From Terfezia claveryi (Eukaryota > Ascomycota > Pezizomycetes > Pezizales > Pezizaceae): a stretch of DNA of 64,000 nucleotides. The stretch is taken from contig WHUX01000103.1 of NCBI GenBank assembly GCA_015179025.1, positions 124,001 through 188,000 of the forward strand, written 5' to 3'. The position numbers and the translations under genes are program-made. Of the stretch, positions 41,707 through 54,744 are shown piece by piece. The notes below the pieces were generated by a model. That model was not told where the DNA came from. It did no database searches and saw only the letters and a program-made list of their open reading frames with translations. The first letter of the stretch is position 1. Each line of letters begins with the position of its first letter.

Positions 41707-42937
41707 GTCAATAAAGAAAGAGATAGAGAAGTGGCAAAATACTTAGACAACCTAGTGGGGAGAGTACGGAGAGATGAGATATCACTGGAATCAGGTATAA
41801 TAGTAGCAGAACCGACAATCAATAGGAAATTAAGAAGAGCATTAGACCAAACGAGCAAAGGGAAGAAACAAATAATTCAATACAGAGATAAAAAAAGGAA
41901 AGAGAAGGAAGAATGGGAGAAAGCAAAGTCATTGGGAAATCAGGAAACAAGTTCGGGAATAGAAGAAAAAGTAAAAGGAACAGGAATAACAAGAACAGCA
42001 GATCCAGATAGGATGGCGTCAGAGCCATTCGGTCTCTCAAATGAACTGAAAGAAGATGAGAGAGTGGTAGAAAAGATGGAACTACTACTGGACCCCCTAT
42101 AAGACCCAGAAAGGATATGGATAAGCTGACAATACTGATCGACAAGAATCTGATGAAAGAAATGAAGGACCAGCTCGCTGCTCCGATAAGAAGATTTACA
42201 GTATGCTTTAGTTTTGAAGGGAAAAGATTGGGAAAGGTGGAACTTCCTCTAATGAGAATTAAAATTACTAAAGGGAAAAATCCACCATGAGGACACCCAT
42301 ACAGAGAATCACCAAGAACATCGAAACTAATAGCAAAAAGCATAGAAACTTTGAGGGAACTAGATATTATAGAGAAAGGATATGGGCTGATAGCCTCCCC
42401 AGTGGTCATGGTCTTACAGAACGGGAAGTATAGATTCTGTGTAGACTTTCAAGGTGTAAATACAATAACACCAATGGACAGATACCCAATACCTCGACCT
42501 GATGCAGTGTTTACGGCATTAACAGGAGCATTTTACTTTTCTATGATAGATGCAAATAAGGGATACCACCAGTTCGAAGTATCACTAGAATCCCGATGGT
42601 TGATAGCATTCTCGACAGAACGGGAAGGCCAATAGCAATATAAGAGGGTACCATTCGGATTGCAGAATGCTCCAGCTTTCTTTCAAAGGTCAATAGATTC
42701 CCTACTAGGTAGATGGAGATGGAAATTTGTCCTGGCTTACATAAATAATATCATGGTATAGTTTAAGTCTTGGAATGAACACATGAAACATCTAGCAAAG
42801 GTACTGGAAGCATTTGCCTGAGTGGGCCTTACTTTGGATGAAAGGAAGTGTAACTTCGGGTTCTCTAGTATTGACTTGTTAGGATTGAGGGTATCGAGAC
42901 TGAGACTGCGGACTCTGGAGCAGAAAACAGAAGCCGT
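41707..42937 (+). pseudogene. pol: G1 reverse transcriptase, N-terminal and palm region
   Basis: From about 42120, after a frame change, the RT reads continuously: KYRFCVDFQGVNTITPMDRY, FYFSMIDANKGYHQ, PFGLQNAPAFFQR and then WKFVLAYINNIM. The catalytic Y-x-D-D is YINN, both Asp lost by G-to-A. Stops occur at GQ*QYKR, IMV*FK and FA*VGL. It is interrupted at 42937 by G2 after KTEAV and continues at 52500 with RILPFPKTVKELRQILG. Confidence 0.75.
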
Positions 42938-43397
42938 TGTGGTGGCTAGGAAGTTATTTGTGATGAGGGTAGCAGCAAAAGTTTTTTTTAGCTTAGTTTG
43001 TTAGCCTCACTGGAAAGGAGGTATATTATGCGGGGGAATTCTTGTACTTTGACATACTCATTAAGAAATATACACATTGTTTTTACGTGCACAAGGAAAA
43101 GTGCTAGAATCTTCGCTCTGTTACCTTAAGATGATTGATAGCCAGCTTAGTATACCACTGTCGATTGTCTTTTACTTTTTTCTTGAGTCTTAATTCTATC
43201 ACTTATATGTATCGAGACACATAAGTCTTAAGAATCGCTTATCTCTCATTGAGATCGATCCTCGCTTATAGGATTTTCGCTTATCGTAAGAATACTCCTC
43301 GACGATTCTGTAAGATACCAGTGGATTCTGCCAGCTCATTCGACTCTCCGGACATCTAAGACAGTAATAGTCACTCTGACTATTTGCGATCTTCATA
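42938..43397 (+). repeat. 5' LTR of G2
   Basis: Begins TGTGGTGGCTAGG and ends GCGATCTTCATA. A likely primer-binding site TTGGTCCCTTCGACC follows at 43398. The 3' copy is 52033-52495. Confidence 0.9.
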
Positions 43398-43947
43398 TTG
43401 GTCCCTTCGACCGAAGAGCTGAGGCAGTAGGATAATTGGACTTCTGCAGAATTGTCAGAACATACATATCGATATTACTCCAAAAATTGGTATGAAAGAA
43501 GGGGAATTGAAAAAACCCCTTTTAGCCATGATTTTGAGTGCAACCGTTACGTTAAAGCCTCTGGAGGCTTTCCTGGCTTTTGCGGCTTTTGTGGCTTTTG
43601 TCTCTGTGTATTTGTCCCTATTCTTTATTCTTTACTTGTGGCGCACCTAACTCAAAAATAAGGAAAAAGAGGGAGGTGTCAAAATAATTGGCTTCATACT
43701 CAGAATTTTGTACAGAATAGCTGCCCAAAAAAGCATAAGAATGGGGGAAAATCGAGCAGAAAGAAGAGAAAAAGAATCAAGAGAAGACACACCTAAGCTT
43801 GAACGTACACATATTATACATTTTTGTGGGTTGAATTCCCACAGTCAGAATTCTCGAGAGCAAGCATTTTACCCTCTATTTTATCATACACATAGGAAGC
43901 CCTACGTGTGCAATACTGTATCTTTACCTACCAAAATCAAGAAAGCC

Positions 43948-46900
43948 ATGGAATCAAAGTCACAGGCTCAGAATGTTCCTCAACAATCTATGTTAGCTAC
44001 TGCTTTTTCGCTGTTTCCCCTTCTATTTCAGTTAGGATCTCCATATTTTGATGGCACTGATGTTAGTGATTTTTTGGTACAATAGGAGGGATTAACAATG
44101 GATTGGACTGACTCACAGCGTATCAAAAAAGTTCCTCTCTATTGTGAGAAGATAATTGGTAAGTATATTAAGATACTAGATTCATATGTGGCTGGGGAAA
44201 GTTGGGACGATTTCATGGTTGCGCTTAAAGCGGAGTTTAAAGATGATGACAATGAGCAAATCAGGAATACGGAAACGTTCCTACAGAATCTCATCCAGAA
44301 TATGAGAAAAGAAAAAGAACCTTCGTTATCAGCTTATAGGACGTTTATTTTTGAATTTACGGAGAGATCGAATCTTCTAGTGAATAAGCTAGTAATTAAT
44401 AAACATACGCGAGTATTTATGTTTTTGCAGGCTTTTTCTGACAAAATAGGAGATAAGCTTTGCAAACGATGCAAGATTGACATTGACGATACCGATTCAA
44501 CTGCGACTATCTGGCCGGAGCTAAAAAAAGAGGCGTTGAATGTATGTACGAAGGATGATTCACAGATAAGCAAGCTGTGGAAGGCCAAGAAGCAAATAGA
44601 GATGAACCCTTCAGTGAAGAATCTCCCAAAGCTAAGAGAGGAATTGAAACCAAAAATGGAGAGTAAGAGTCATACGAAGGTCGAGCCGCTGGATAAGGTA
44701 ACGAAAATGATGAAGGATCTCCAACTGAGTAACATGGAAGCTCAGAAGAAGTTGAAAACTGACATTTCATTCCTGAAGAATGTCTTCACGAAGACTCCAC
44801 TGTAGGCAGCTCCCTATTACCCACCTCGACAATATGGAAATAGGGATTACCCTCCAAACCAGGCTGCATCATTAGCGAATCAAATTCGAGGATATTATTG
44901 AGACAGTCAAATGCATAGGAAGGAGGAGTATCAAGACTTAAAGAAAGCCATTGAGCGTAGAGAAGTCTACCAAAGAGATCGATTCATGTATCTTGGACAG
45001 CAGGGTGTAGGAGATGAAGTTCTTATCCCTGTTCCACATGAAGTTGAGGAAAGAATGAAGTGGCAAAAGGATTGGGTCCGAGACTACTTGAGAAAGAAGG
45101 AAAGTGAGGTTTCAAAAGCGCAGTGTATTTTTGTGGAAGATTAGGAAGGTGTTGATTGTAATGTCATTGAGGAAAGAATCAATGGTGAACCGGTGGTCTT
45201 CAAAGCATCAAAAGAAGCATTGATTGAGGAGAAAAGAATGAGAGATATTGAGGATGTTAGCGAAAGCAATCGAAAATCGAAACAACCTTTCAACCCTTCC
45301 GTACCTCCCAGAATCCTGAAGCGCGGACAGAAGGATCAAAGCAAGGTTGATTCGAAGCAACCTAGACAATCTCACGATAAGCTATGGGCTACCTTAAGAG
45401 AAGAAGTGGATATTAAAGATCTTAGTAAAAGAACTCTGGATGCACCTATACCAGGAGTAACCGTTCGAGAGCTTCTATTGATTTCGCCAGAACTAATTCA
45501 ATAATGGTTTGGCATTAAGAGAGTTCTACCGATCAAGGAAAAAGCGAACGAACCAGATGCCATAGCATTCACTGTTAGTTGGAAAGAGGCGCTCAGGAAG
45601 CTATATGTGTGTGCTTCCTCTAAGTGCAAGGGTAGAGTTGAAGAGACGGAGTATGAGATGCTGATAGATTCGGGAGCAGAGTTGTATTTGATGAGTAAAG
45701 ATGTCTTTGAGGAGTTAAAATTACCTATTGATTTGGCTGTAGATTGGTCTGTTGGAGCAGCAAACAATCAAAGGACGAATGCATATGGAATTTGTCATGA
45801 TGTTGAGGTAAGGATTGGAGGGATATCAACTAGATATCGATTTTTTGTTATGGAAAACTTATCCCAGGACGTAATCTTGGGAAGGTCTTGGGAGAGGATG
45901 GTCAGGGCGAAGCATGACAATAGAGACGATGGGAGTTGTTATACTACGATACATGACGAAAAAGGAAACGCGGTGACATTCTACTCAGTTCCATCTCATC
46001 ATGAACAAAATTGAAGTGAAGCCAGATGGATGAAGGCTTGCCTGAAGGTCGATAGACAAGTTGACGATACTCCTAAGGATTTGGATATTGAGTCCAGTAA
46101 CCTAGGATGTGAGATATGGGAGGAAGTTCAAGTTGATGAAAACGGGGATATTTTTACCTTAAAGATAGAAAAAGGGAAGCTACCAAAGATTACAGAAGGA
46201 AAAGATAACATTTGCGTAAAGAGCTTTACACGAGTGTCAGATTTGCTTAAAAAGGTGGAAGGATGGACCCTATACAAGAGAAAGCAAGAAAAAATTCGTC
46301 CTGCTAATATTCTACATAAAGGGGGATTGAAACCTGAAGGGTTAGAGAATTGGAAGGAACATCTTATAGGACATCTGTCGCTTGAAAACAAATACCCATG
46401 AACTATCTCTAAGTTTTCTTCTTTGAAAAGAGGGGAAAGGCTCACTCCAGAAAGAATTACCAAGTTGAAGATTGGAGAAACAATTACCACTGAAGAACGA
46501 GATGTTTTTATGGAAGTTTTGTTTAGCAGGGAAGCAGGAATTGCTTTTGATTTTATAGAGAAAGGGGTTTTCAAGTCTGAAGTCGAACCACCCTATAGGA
46601 TTCCTACTATCGAACATGTACCGTGGTAAGCTGCCAATTTTCGAGTCCCGAAAGCACTAGAAGAAGAGGTTATTGATATCGTGAAGAGGAAGCTTGAATG
46701 TAGGGCTTTGGAAAGATGTTGTGGTCCATACCGTAATCCCTGGTTCCTGGTTAAAAAAAAAGATAAGGGATACCGACTCATCAACGCAGCTCAAAGATTG
46801 AATGCAGTAACCATTAAGGATGTGAGCTTGCCTCCATCTGCGGAAGAATATAGCGAGGACTTTGCTGGATTTTCATTGCTATCCTTGCTCGACTTGTTTT

Positions 46901-49400
46901 CCGGGTATGATCAATGTGAGCTAGCGGAGGTTAGCCGAGATATGACAGCATTTCAAACTCCACTAGGACTTCTTAGAATGACTACCCTACCCCAAGGATA
47001 TACGAATGGAGTACAGGTATTCGACAGGATAATGAAGAAGATTTTGAAGGACCAGATAACTGCTAAGAGAAGCAAGCCATTTATTAATGATGTTGGGGTT
47101 AAGCCGCAGACTAGAAGCTTGTTTTTGGATGAGAATGGAAAGCCGATTAAAATAGCGCCAGGTATCAGAAAATTTGTTCTAGATGCCATTATATCTATTG
47201 ATAAGGTGCTAGCAGATATAGAACGAGCTGGAGGAACAATTTCTGGGTTTAAGAGCGAGTTTCTAATGGAACAGTTGAAGGTCATGGCTTATGTGTGTGG
47301 GATGAATGGAAGAATGCCGGAAGAGACGAAGACCCAAAAAATTACTAGTTGGCCCTCATGTGTGGATCTTACCGATGTGCGAGCATTCTTGGGACTATGC
47401 GTCTATTACAGAATTTGGATTAAAGATTTCTCGACGATTGCAGAACCGCTTTTTCGCCTGGGGAAAAAGAATGTAGAATTTGAGTGGACGGGTGAACAAC
47501 AACAAGCAATAGATAAGTTGAAGAAGGTTTTGGTCAGTGCGCCTGCTCTCAAGCCAATTGATTATAACTCAAAAGGAAGAATTGTGCTGTCGGTCGATTC
47601 GTCCTTAGCCGGATGGGTGGCAATTTTGCAGCAGGAAGAACTGGAAACCGGAAAAAGACATCCGGCTCGATATAAATCAGGAATGTGGACTGCTGCTGAG
47701 AAGAAGTATGATTCTGGAAAGTTGGAATGTTGGGGTCTCCTTAAGGCATTGAAAAAGTTCCGTATGTACTTATATGGAGTCAGGTTTTTGGTTGAAATTG
47801 ATGCAAGAATGCTTGTTCATCAGCTAAATCAACCAGCTTCGGACCTGCCAGGGTCCATAGTGAATCGATAGTTGGCATGGATCAAGTTATTTGCCTTCGA
47901 AATCAAACATGTACCCGGTAGCAGGTATAAAGGACCAGATGCATTGTCCCGAAGAAGGTGATCAGAAGAAGACTCTGAGGTGTTGGATGAGGAAGAGTTA
48001 GAGGACGAGATGGATATGGAATTAGCAGCGAATGAATTTGAGGAAATTGAAGTTATTGAGGATGAAGAAGAAGAAAGAGAAATGCCAGAGGAAATAAGGA
48101 AGATTCGGAAATTTTTGCAGGATCTTGAAAAGCCAGAAGTGATGATGGATAAACAGTTTGATTCTTTCAGATTGAACGCCTTGAAGTTTTTGATTCAAGG
48201 AGGTTTGTTATTTCGAAAGGTACGGCAAAACTTGCCTCCAAGAAGGGTCGTGTGGAAAGAGAATGAGCAGAAAGAGATTTTGCAAGAGCTTCATGAAGAA
48301 TGTAGGCATAGAGGATGGAAGGGGATGTATGAGAAGGTAGCCTTATGATACTGGTAGAAAGGATTGTATAGAGAAGTTGAGAAGTGGGTTCGAAGCTGTC
48401 AGCAATGCCAAAAAAGATCCGGAATAAGGGTTACAGAAGAATTGCATCCTACCCTAGAAAACTCATTGTGGTTGAAGGTCGGATTGGATGTGATATATAT
48501 GCCAGCAAATGAAGGAATGACGAGAATTGTGGCGATGAGAGACTACCTATCTGGATGGGTTGAAGGAAAGGCATTGAAGAAAGCAGATTCGAAGAATATA
48601 GCAGCTTTTATCCATGAATGGATAGTTAGATTCGGTGTTCCCAGACAAATAATCCATGATAATAGACCCGAAAACCAGAAGATAACTAAGCTGCTAATCG
48701 ATAGATATAAAATTAAAAATGTCTATATCGCTTTAAACTATCCTCAGTCAAATGGTATTGTTGAGAGGGCCACCAACAAACTGTGGACGGGTTGGCAAAA
48801 CTGGGATCAAGATGGGTAGCGAATCTACCATTTGTTCTGTGGGCAGATAGAGTTATGACTAGGGCTTCAACTGGGTATATGCCGTTTAAACTTGTATTCG
48901 GACAAGATTGGATACTCCCAGTAGAACTTTCTGCGAAAAGCTGGGCTACTGTCAATTGGGATAAGGTGAAAAGTAGGGAAGACCTTTTGGCTGCAAGAGC
49001 GAGGCAACTGGAAAGAAGAGAAGAAGATATAGAGGAAGCAAGGAAGAAAATTAGAGAAAGTCGAGGGAGAAACAAAGCCCACTTTGACAAGAATCGTCGA
49101 GAAAGACAACAGAACTTGGAGATTGGGGATATGGTGCTTCTGTACCACAGTACTCTTGATAAGCAATGGTCTCAAAAGCTCAAGAATAAGTGGAATGGCC
49201 AATATAAGATTAGGGATGTTAGAGAAGATCGGGGAACTTATCTGCTTGAAGAACTTGATAGCACGGAGATGAAAGGGATTTATGCAGGAGATCGAGTTAA
49301 GAGGTTTTTTGTCCTCCATGGAGTTGAAGTGGAAGATGAAGAGATAGTTGAAGAAGGGGATAATGATGAAGAGTATGAAATGGTGGAGCCTGAAGATTAG
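43948..49400 (+). pseudogene. pol: G2 gag-pol polyprotein
   Basis: ATG at 43948 (GCCATGG). One frame runs for about 1,620 codons with roughly a dozen in-frame stops. After one frame change near 48800 it ends at 49400. Order: gag core (YFDGTDVSDFL, WDDFMVALKAEF), basic linker, protease (MLIDSGAELYLMS, DVILGRSW), RT (NPWFLVKKKDKGYRLI, LLDLFSGYDQCEL, LPQGYTNG, then FIND for YxDD), RNase H (VLSVDSSLAGW) and integrase. The integrase has a zinc finger ending CQQCQ, DVIYMP, IIHDNRPEN, SNGIVERATN, and a C-terminal region GDMVLLYHSTLDKQW. An acidic tail follows. The protease DSG is intact; RT Asp-to-Asn would abolish activity. Confidence 0.85.
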
Positions 49401-49445
49401 GAAAATGTTATGTTAACATGCTGGGAGAGCAGGTGTAAGGAACTT

Positions 49446-50130
49446 CTATCGTGTTGTCTTGATCACTTACGTGGGATGTGAACATGTAAGTGACGCTTTA
49501 TGCTCATTTTTTGTTCTTTTTTAATCGTTGTATCGTGTTGTCTTTAATACTTTTATCGTCTTGTTTTGATCACTTATGTGGAATGTGAACATGTAAGTGA
49601 CGCTTTATGCTCATTTTTTGTTCTTTTTTGATCATTGTATCATGTTGTCTTTAATGCTTTTATCGTCTTATTTTGATTACTTATGTAGAATGTGAACACG
49701 TAAGTGATGCTTTATACTCATTTTTTGTTCTTTTTTGATCGTTGTATCGTGTTGTCTTTAATACTTTTATTATCTTGTTTTGATCACTTATGTGGAATAT
49801 GAATACATAGGTGACGCTTTATGCTCGTTTTTTGTTCTTTTTTGATCGTTGTATTGTGTTGTCTTTAATGCTTTTATTGTCTTGTTTTAATCACTTATGT
49901 GGAATGTGAACACATAAGTGATGCTTTATGCTCGTTTTTTGTTCTTTTTTGATCGTTGTATCGTGTTGTCTTTAATGCTTTTATCGTTTTGTTTTAATCA
50001 CTTACATGGAATGTGAACACGTAAGTGATGCTTTATACTAGTTTTGTTCGTTTTATCGTCTTGTTTTAATCACTTACGTGGAATGTGAACACGTAAGTAA
50101 TGCTTTATGCTAGTTTTGTTCGTTTTATAG
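49446..50130. repeat. 107-bp tandem array with internal palindrome
   Basis: CACTTAYGTGGAATGTGAAC recurs at about 49464, 49571, 49678, 49785, 49892 and 49999 (period 107) and 50071 (shortened unit). Each unit holds CACTTACGTG...CACGTAAGTG, an inverted repeat around GAATGTGAA, followed by TGCTTTATGCTC and T-rich tracts. It lies between pol and the third ORF. Confidence 0.92.
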
Positions 50131-50496
50131 ATAAATTAGGCTTTGTATGCGGGTTTTGATTTTAATATAATGCTAGTGATCTCGTGAAATTACTGTTTTG
50201 AAAAAGGAAAGATGGTGGGAGAAGGAAGTAGAATTGACACTCATGTAAAAAGAAGGATAAAGAATATTACTCGAGTATCAAGGGATTTTTTTTGAGGGGG
50301 CCAAAACATTTTTAAGAGGGGGGAGGGATAGAGATTATAAGAAAAAGAAGTTCAGGAAGTTCAGGGTAACGAATGGAAACAAAATTCGAATATTCGGGTA
50401 ACCACAGAATCTTCTATAGAAGGGTCTGGAATGGAACGGAACAAACGAAAAAGGTATCGGATACAAACAGAGCACTGAAAATTTAGTGTTCTATTT

Positions 50497-50507
50497 AGTA
50501 TAAATAC
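50497..50507 (+). promoter_or_regulatory. TATA box of the G2 third ORF
   Basis: AGTATAAATAC about 180 bp upstream of the ATG at 50682, followed by a CT-rich leader. It suggests separate transcription of this ORF. Confidence 0.45.
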
Positions 50508-50681
50508 CTCCAAGCCTCCCATCATTCGTACAAACTCAAATCTTCATTCTTCCTCCTCGAACAAAAGCTCTCTTACGATAACCCTTATCAAGTCGTAATA
50601 TCCTACTCATCCTTCCTAAACGATACCTTCCTCTACTTTACATATTACATATTATTACCCTGCCTCATACCCCGATCTACC

Positions 50682-51851
50682 ATGTCAGAAAATGACAACC
50701 GAATTATCAGTATCGCTGATAGGGTAGTGAGCAGGAGTCAAGATTTGAGGAAGAGGTGTCAAGATGAGATGGCAAAGCAAGAGGGAAGGGACAAATGGGA
50801 GTTTGCCAAAGAAATAGCTTGCCTGACCTAAACTCAAGCAGAAAAGGTAGCTTTTGCTGCCCAAGTCCTCAAAGAAATGGTAGAAGAGTAGACCGATGAA
50901 GACTTTACGAGCATGAAAGCATCCCGAGAAGACATTGAGATGGATCTCAGCTTCTCAAAAACAATCCTACCATTGTCTGAGATTCATACGGAATCTCAAA
51001 GAAGAAAAGCAAATGTACGAGAAAGGCTGAAGAACGCGTGGGGAGATGAATGGGAAGAGAAGCTGGGGGAATTGATACCTTCTTGGCCTGCTGAAGAATT
51101 CCTCAGAGAACTCGCGTGGTTTGTGAAGAGAAATCTAGCATGGAATGATGCAGAGGCGAAAATAACGATAGGGGTAGCAGAAAGGTTAGCTGCTAAGCAA
51201 ACCAAGAAATATAAGTAGGTGATGACAAGGGATATTGCCGAAAAGATGTACATAGAAAAGAAGCAATTGCAGGGAAATAAAATTCAGGTGGAGGTTGCTT
51301 CGCCTGCATCTTCCTCGGCACCTCTTACATCCCCTCTGACAATAACTCTTACTCCTTTTCACAACAACCCTCCTCATGAAATCGACACCCCAAACACACA
51401 AGCAGCTATTGAAATGGTTGCATCTCTTGAGGTGGTATCTCAAGCCACCTCGTCAAGTGAAAAAGCCGAAGCACAGGCTGAGGCGGAAGTTGAGGTTGTT
51501 GAGGGAGAGAATTCAGACAAGGGGAAGAAAGTTATTAGAAAGATTGTTGAAGCAAGGCCTGAAGCGGGAAGGCCGATGACGAGGAATAGGAGGAGAGAAG
51601 AGGAGAAGGAGGAAAAGAAGAGGAAGTTTAAGCTAGACATACCAGTTATCAATCTGGATGTTGATGAGGGGGTAGATGAACTTAAACAGAAGGCTGAGGA
51701 TGAGGAGGATAAAGATGATGCTTTGGCAGTAGAAGGGGCAATCAGATCGTTGACGGCCGGGGAAGGGAGGCTGAATAAGGAGACGTTAGTGTGGAGGTTA
51801 GAAAAGTTGTTGGAAGCTAGTAAGGTGGAAATAGTGGAAGATATGGATTAG
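50682..51851 (+). pseudogene. G2 third ORF, homologue of element gene B
   Basis: One frame of 389 codons from ATG 50682 (MSENDNRIISIAD), with stops after ACLT, MVEE and KKYK. A helical N-terminal domain contains AWGDEWEEKLGELIPSWPAE followed by EFLRELAWF, matching gene B of the 13.8-kb element (WGPNW...LHPPWPSVEFAR). It is followed by a Ser/Ala/Pro linker, an AEAEAEVEVVEGE stretch, a basic patch (KEEKKRKF) and an acidic helical C-terminus ending EIVEDMD. The position downstream of pol recalls accessory or env-like ORFs, but I see no signal peptide or membrane segment. Confidence 0.65.
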
Positions 51852-52017
51852 GGAGGTTTCTTTTATTATTACGCAAGTGCTAGATTGTTTTGGAAATTTT
51901 ATTTATTTCTTTTGTAGATGTATTTTTTTCGCTTTTGCTACAGGGAAAAAGAGTGAAGAATTTGTTGTTTCGAGAGTTGGATGGATATTTAGGTGGCAAT
52001 GGGGCTGCCTAAGTTTT

Positions 52018-52032
52018 AAGAGGGGGGAGGAA
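52018..52032 (+). other. Polypurine tract of G2
   Basis: AAGAGGGGGGAGGAA directly before the 3' LTR, the expected primer for plus-strand DNA synthesis. Confidence 0.75.
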
Positions 52033-52495
52033 TATGGTGGCTAGGAAGTTATTTGTGATGAGGGTAGCAGCAAAAGTTTTTTTTAGCTTAGGTTGTTAGC
52101 CTCGCTGGAAAGGGGGTATATTATGCAGGGGAATTCTTGTACTTTGACACACTCATTAAGAAATATACGCATCGTTTTTATGCGCACAAGGAAAAGTGCT
52201 AGAATCTTCGCTCTGTTACTTTAAGATGATTGATAGCCAGCTTCGTATGCCACTGTCGATTGTCTTTTACTTTTTTCTTAAGTCTTAATTCTATCACTTA
52301 TGTGTGTCGAGACACGTAAGTCTTAAGAATCACTTATCTCTCATTGAGATCGATCCTCGTTTATAGGATTTTCGCTTATCGTAAGAATACTCCGCGATGA
52401 TTCTGCGAAATACTAGTGGATTCCACCAGCTCATTCGACTCTCCGGACATCTAAGATAGTAATAGTCACTCTGACTATTTGCGATCTTCTTCATA
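52033..52495 (+). repeat. 3' LTR of G2
   Basis: Matches 42938-43397 with about 28 differences by eye, mostly transitions, plus a 3-bp TTC duplication near the end. Its first dinucleotide is TA instead of TG. Confidence 0.9.
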
Positions 52496-52499
52496 CCGT

Positions 52500-54035
52500 C
52501 AGAATATTACCTTTCCCAAAAACAGTGAAAGAACTGAGACAAATCCTAGGCCAATTCTTATATTATAGACAATTCATCCCCTATTTTGTATCTATAGCCA
52601 AACCACTGACATCAGCTCTAAAGGCAATAGGGAAGGATGAAATGCAAGGGATGGAAGCAAAACAAAAGGTAAGGAGAATAGGCTGACAAATAGTGGAAGC
52701 GACAAAAGTGAGAGTGGCAGCTCTGGAAAAACTGAAAAAGCTTCTTTGCAACACACTAGTATTGATATACCCAGTGTTTTCAAAACCCTTCTACCTATAT
52801 ACAGATGTATCGAAATGGGGAATCGGTGTGGCACTACATCAGGAACAGGATGGAAAATAGCACCCAATTCTGTTTATATCAAGAGCCCTCTTACTAGCCG
52901 AAAAGAACTACTCAGCGATGGAAATGGAATGCCTTGGAGTATACTGGTTATTCATGAAACTGTCTCACTACCTTGATGGATCCGATGTGACAGTGGTGAC
53001 AGATCATCATGCACTGAAATGGCTGTAGTCTATTAAACAAATGACAAATTCTAGATTACACCGATAGGCAATACTATTGGGCCCCATAGAACATCGGTTG
53101 AAAATCGTCCATAGACTAGGGTTGGCGAATTCAAATATTAACCCACTATCCAGGTTTCCAGTACACAAAACTTTTTGGACCAACGCAACTACAGTGGAAC
53201 CAGAGATTTTGAATGATATCAGGAAAGGTTATGAGACTGATACATTCTTTGCAGGGTATGCCGAAGATGCCAAGAGATCTCAGAATGAGGCTGCTGAAAA
53301 GCAGTTAGGCTGACATGAGAATCTACAGAATGCCACCCAGAGTGAGGCTGTATTAGTACAGTTGGGACGAGTCGGGAAGAGCAATGAGAAGCAAGATCCT
53401 CAGAGTATGGCTCTGATGTCACAGTTGGGCCGAGTTGAGAATCCGAACCTGGAAAACCGTTATGAAATAAGAGAACATTCGGAAGAGGTAAACTCTTACA
53501 CACTAAATGAATAAGAGATACTCATCATGATGGATAAGAAGGGGAAGCAAAGAATATACATACCTGAGACATGTAGAGCACAAGTAATATCCTTAATCCA
53601 TGATGAGCTGGGACACCCAGAATCGAAAAGAGCACTCCTCAAGGCAAAAGAAGATTACTATTGGCCAGAGTTAGCCAGAGATATGGAAAATTACTGCCGA
53701 ACTTGCGATGCATGTTAAAGGGTAAAAACAGATACCAAGAAGAAACCCAGGAATCTCCAATCTATACCAGTAGTGGCACTGCTGCACACAATCTGTGTGG
53801 ACTTTGTGGAAGGCCTGCCACTATGAAAAGGATTTGATTCGATTGCAACCTATATAGATAAATATACCAAAGCAGTGCGCATTATCCTGTGTAAGAAAAA
53901 CAACACGGCGGAACGATTCTCAAAACACTACTTCAAAGTGGTATTTCCAACGTGGGGCATACTGAGGGTTCTAATCATAGACAGAGACCGGAGATTCATA
54001 TCGGGATTCTGGAAGACCTTGATGGCACTAGCAGG
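52500..54035 (+). pseudogene. pol: G1 RNase H and integrase, first part
   Basis: Continues G1 after the G2 insertion: TVKELRQILGQFLYYRQFIP, then RNase H FYLYTDVSKWGIGVALHQEQ and VVTDHHALKWL. Integrase follows: zinc finger HDELGHPESKRALL...CRTCDAC, core CVDFVEGLPL and VLIIDRDRRFISGFW. Stops stand where Trp or Gln is expected (KWL*S, LHR*A, DAC*R). An insert with repeats of SQLGRVG type lies near 53330-53450. It is cut at 54035 by G3 after the codons for LAG. Confidence 0.75.
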
Positions 54036-54533
54036 TGTAACGACGGCTCTAGGGACGGGGCGACCAAGGGGTACGCCGGGGCAGTGGCAAAGGGGAATCG
54101 CATACGTAGGAGCGCTACGTGTGTGATCTGGGGAAAGGCTAGGGACAAGGCAAGGGCAAGAGGCAAGAGAGGCCGAGGGCAAGGGGCACGAGACACGCGG
54201 AGGCAGTTGCCGCGTATATCGGAGGGAGGCAGCTGTACTGCAGAGCTGTTCACGAGACCAGGGGGTGCACAAGGGAAGTGCACAAGCGTTGGGAGAGGCA
54301 AGATCCTGTATTAGGTATACAAGACGTTGGATGGGGATCCAACGAGAGGGCGGAGAGAGCAAGCTATATATACAGGATTCCTTCCTGGCTGGCCAAGGCC
54401 ACCGGAAGGAATAAGGTTCCCGAGACCCCTTATCTCGGGAACAGAGATAACAACAATATCAATCAACAATAACGAGAGTCGGACGAAATCCCGTCTGACT
54501 CTCAAACCCGGCTAGGAAAGGATGGTTGTGACA
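54036..54533 (-). repeat. 3' LTR of G3 (in element orientation)
   Basis: Pairs with 59769-60266. It contains the 30-nt palindrome GAGAGTCGGAC...CTGACTCTC at 54474-54503. In element orientation the adjoining bases 54534-54546 read AAAGGGGGGATAG, the polypurine tract. A CTATATATACAG TATA-like box lies near 54365. Confidence 0.92.
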
Positions 54534-54744
54534 CTATCCCCCCTTTAGGCTCGGAGCCCCAGCGACGAAAGACAAGGCGAAAGGCAAGACAAAAACAAAC
54601 AAATAAAACAGGTGACTAAAACTAATAACCCATAACACAACCCCAACGCCGGAAGTACGTACCAACAATAATCCCAACAACAACAACGACAATAACAACA
54701 GCGACAAAACAACCCTAATAACCAATTCCAGGACGACAAGAACA

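Larger units (their letters stand above)
42938..52495 (+). mobile_element. Ty3/gypsy element G2 with an extra 3' ORF
   Basis: A 9,558-bp element bounded by 460-bp LTRs that are about 94% identical, with a 4-bp duplication CCGT (42934-42937 and 52496-52499). It contains gag-pol in one frame (43948-48819, then shifted to 49400), a 107-bp tandem array (49446-50130), a third ORF with its own TATA (50682-51851) and a polypurine tract (52018-52032). It sits inside the RT of G1. In-frame stops and the FIND catalytic motif show that it is dead. Confidence 0.9.

Noticed and set aside
41216..41746. 176-codon frame with cysteine-rich repeats in the right foldback arm
   Set aside because: It translates the GCGTCCCAGGCG repeats; the mirrored left arm gives the inverse frames and no domain is conserved.
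43948..49400. TAG or TGA as a sense codon (alternative genetic code)
   Set aside because: All three stop codons occur inside the elements at Trp, Arg and Gln positions, while the intact HeLo and gag genes use TGG, CGA and CAG normally. Transition decay explains it.
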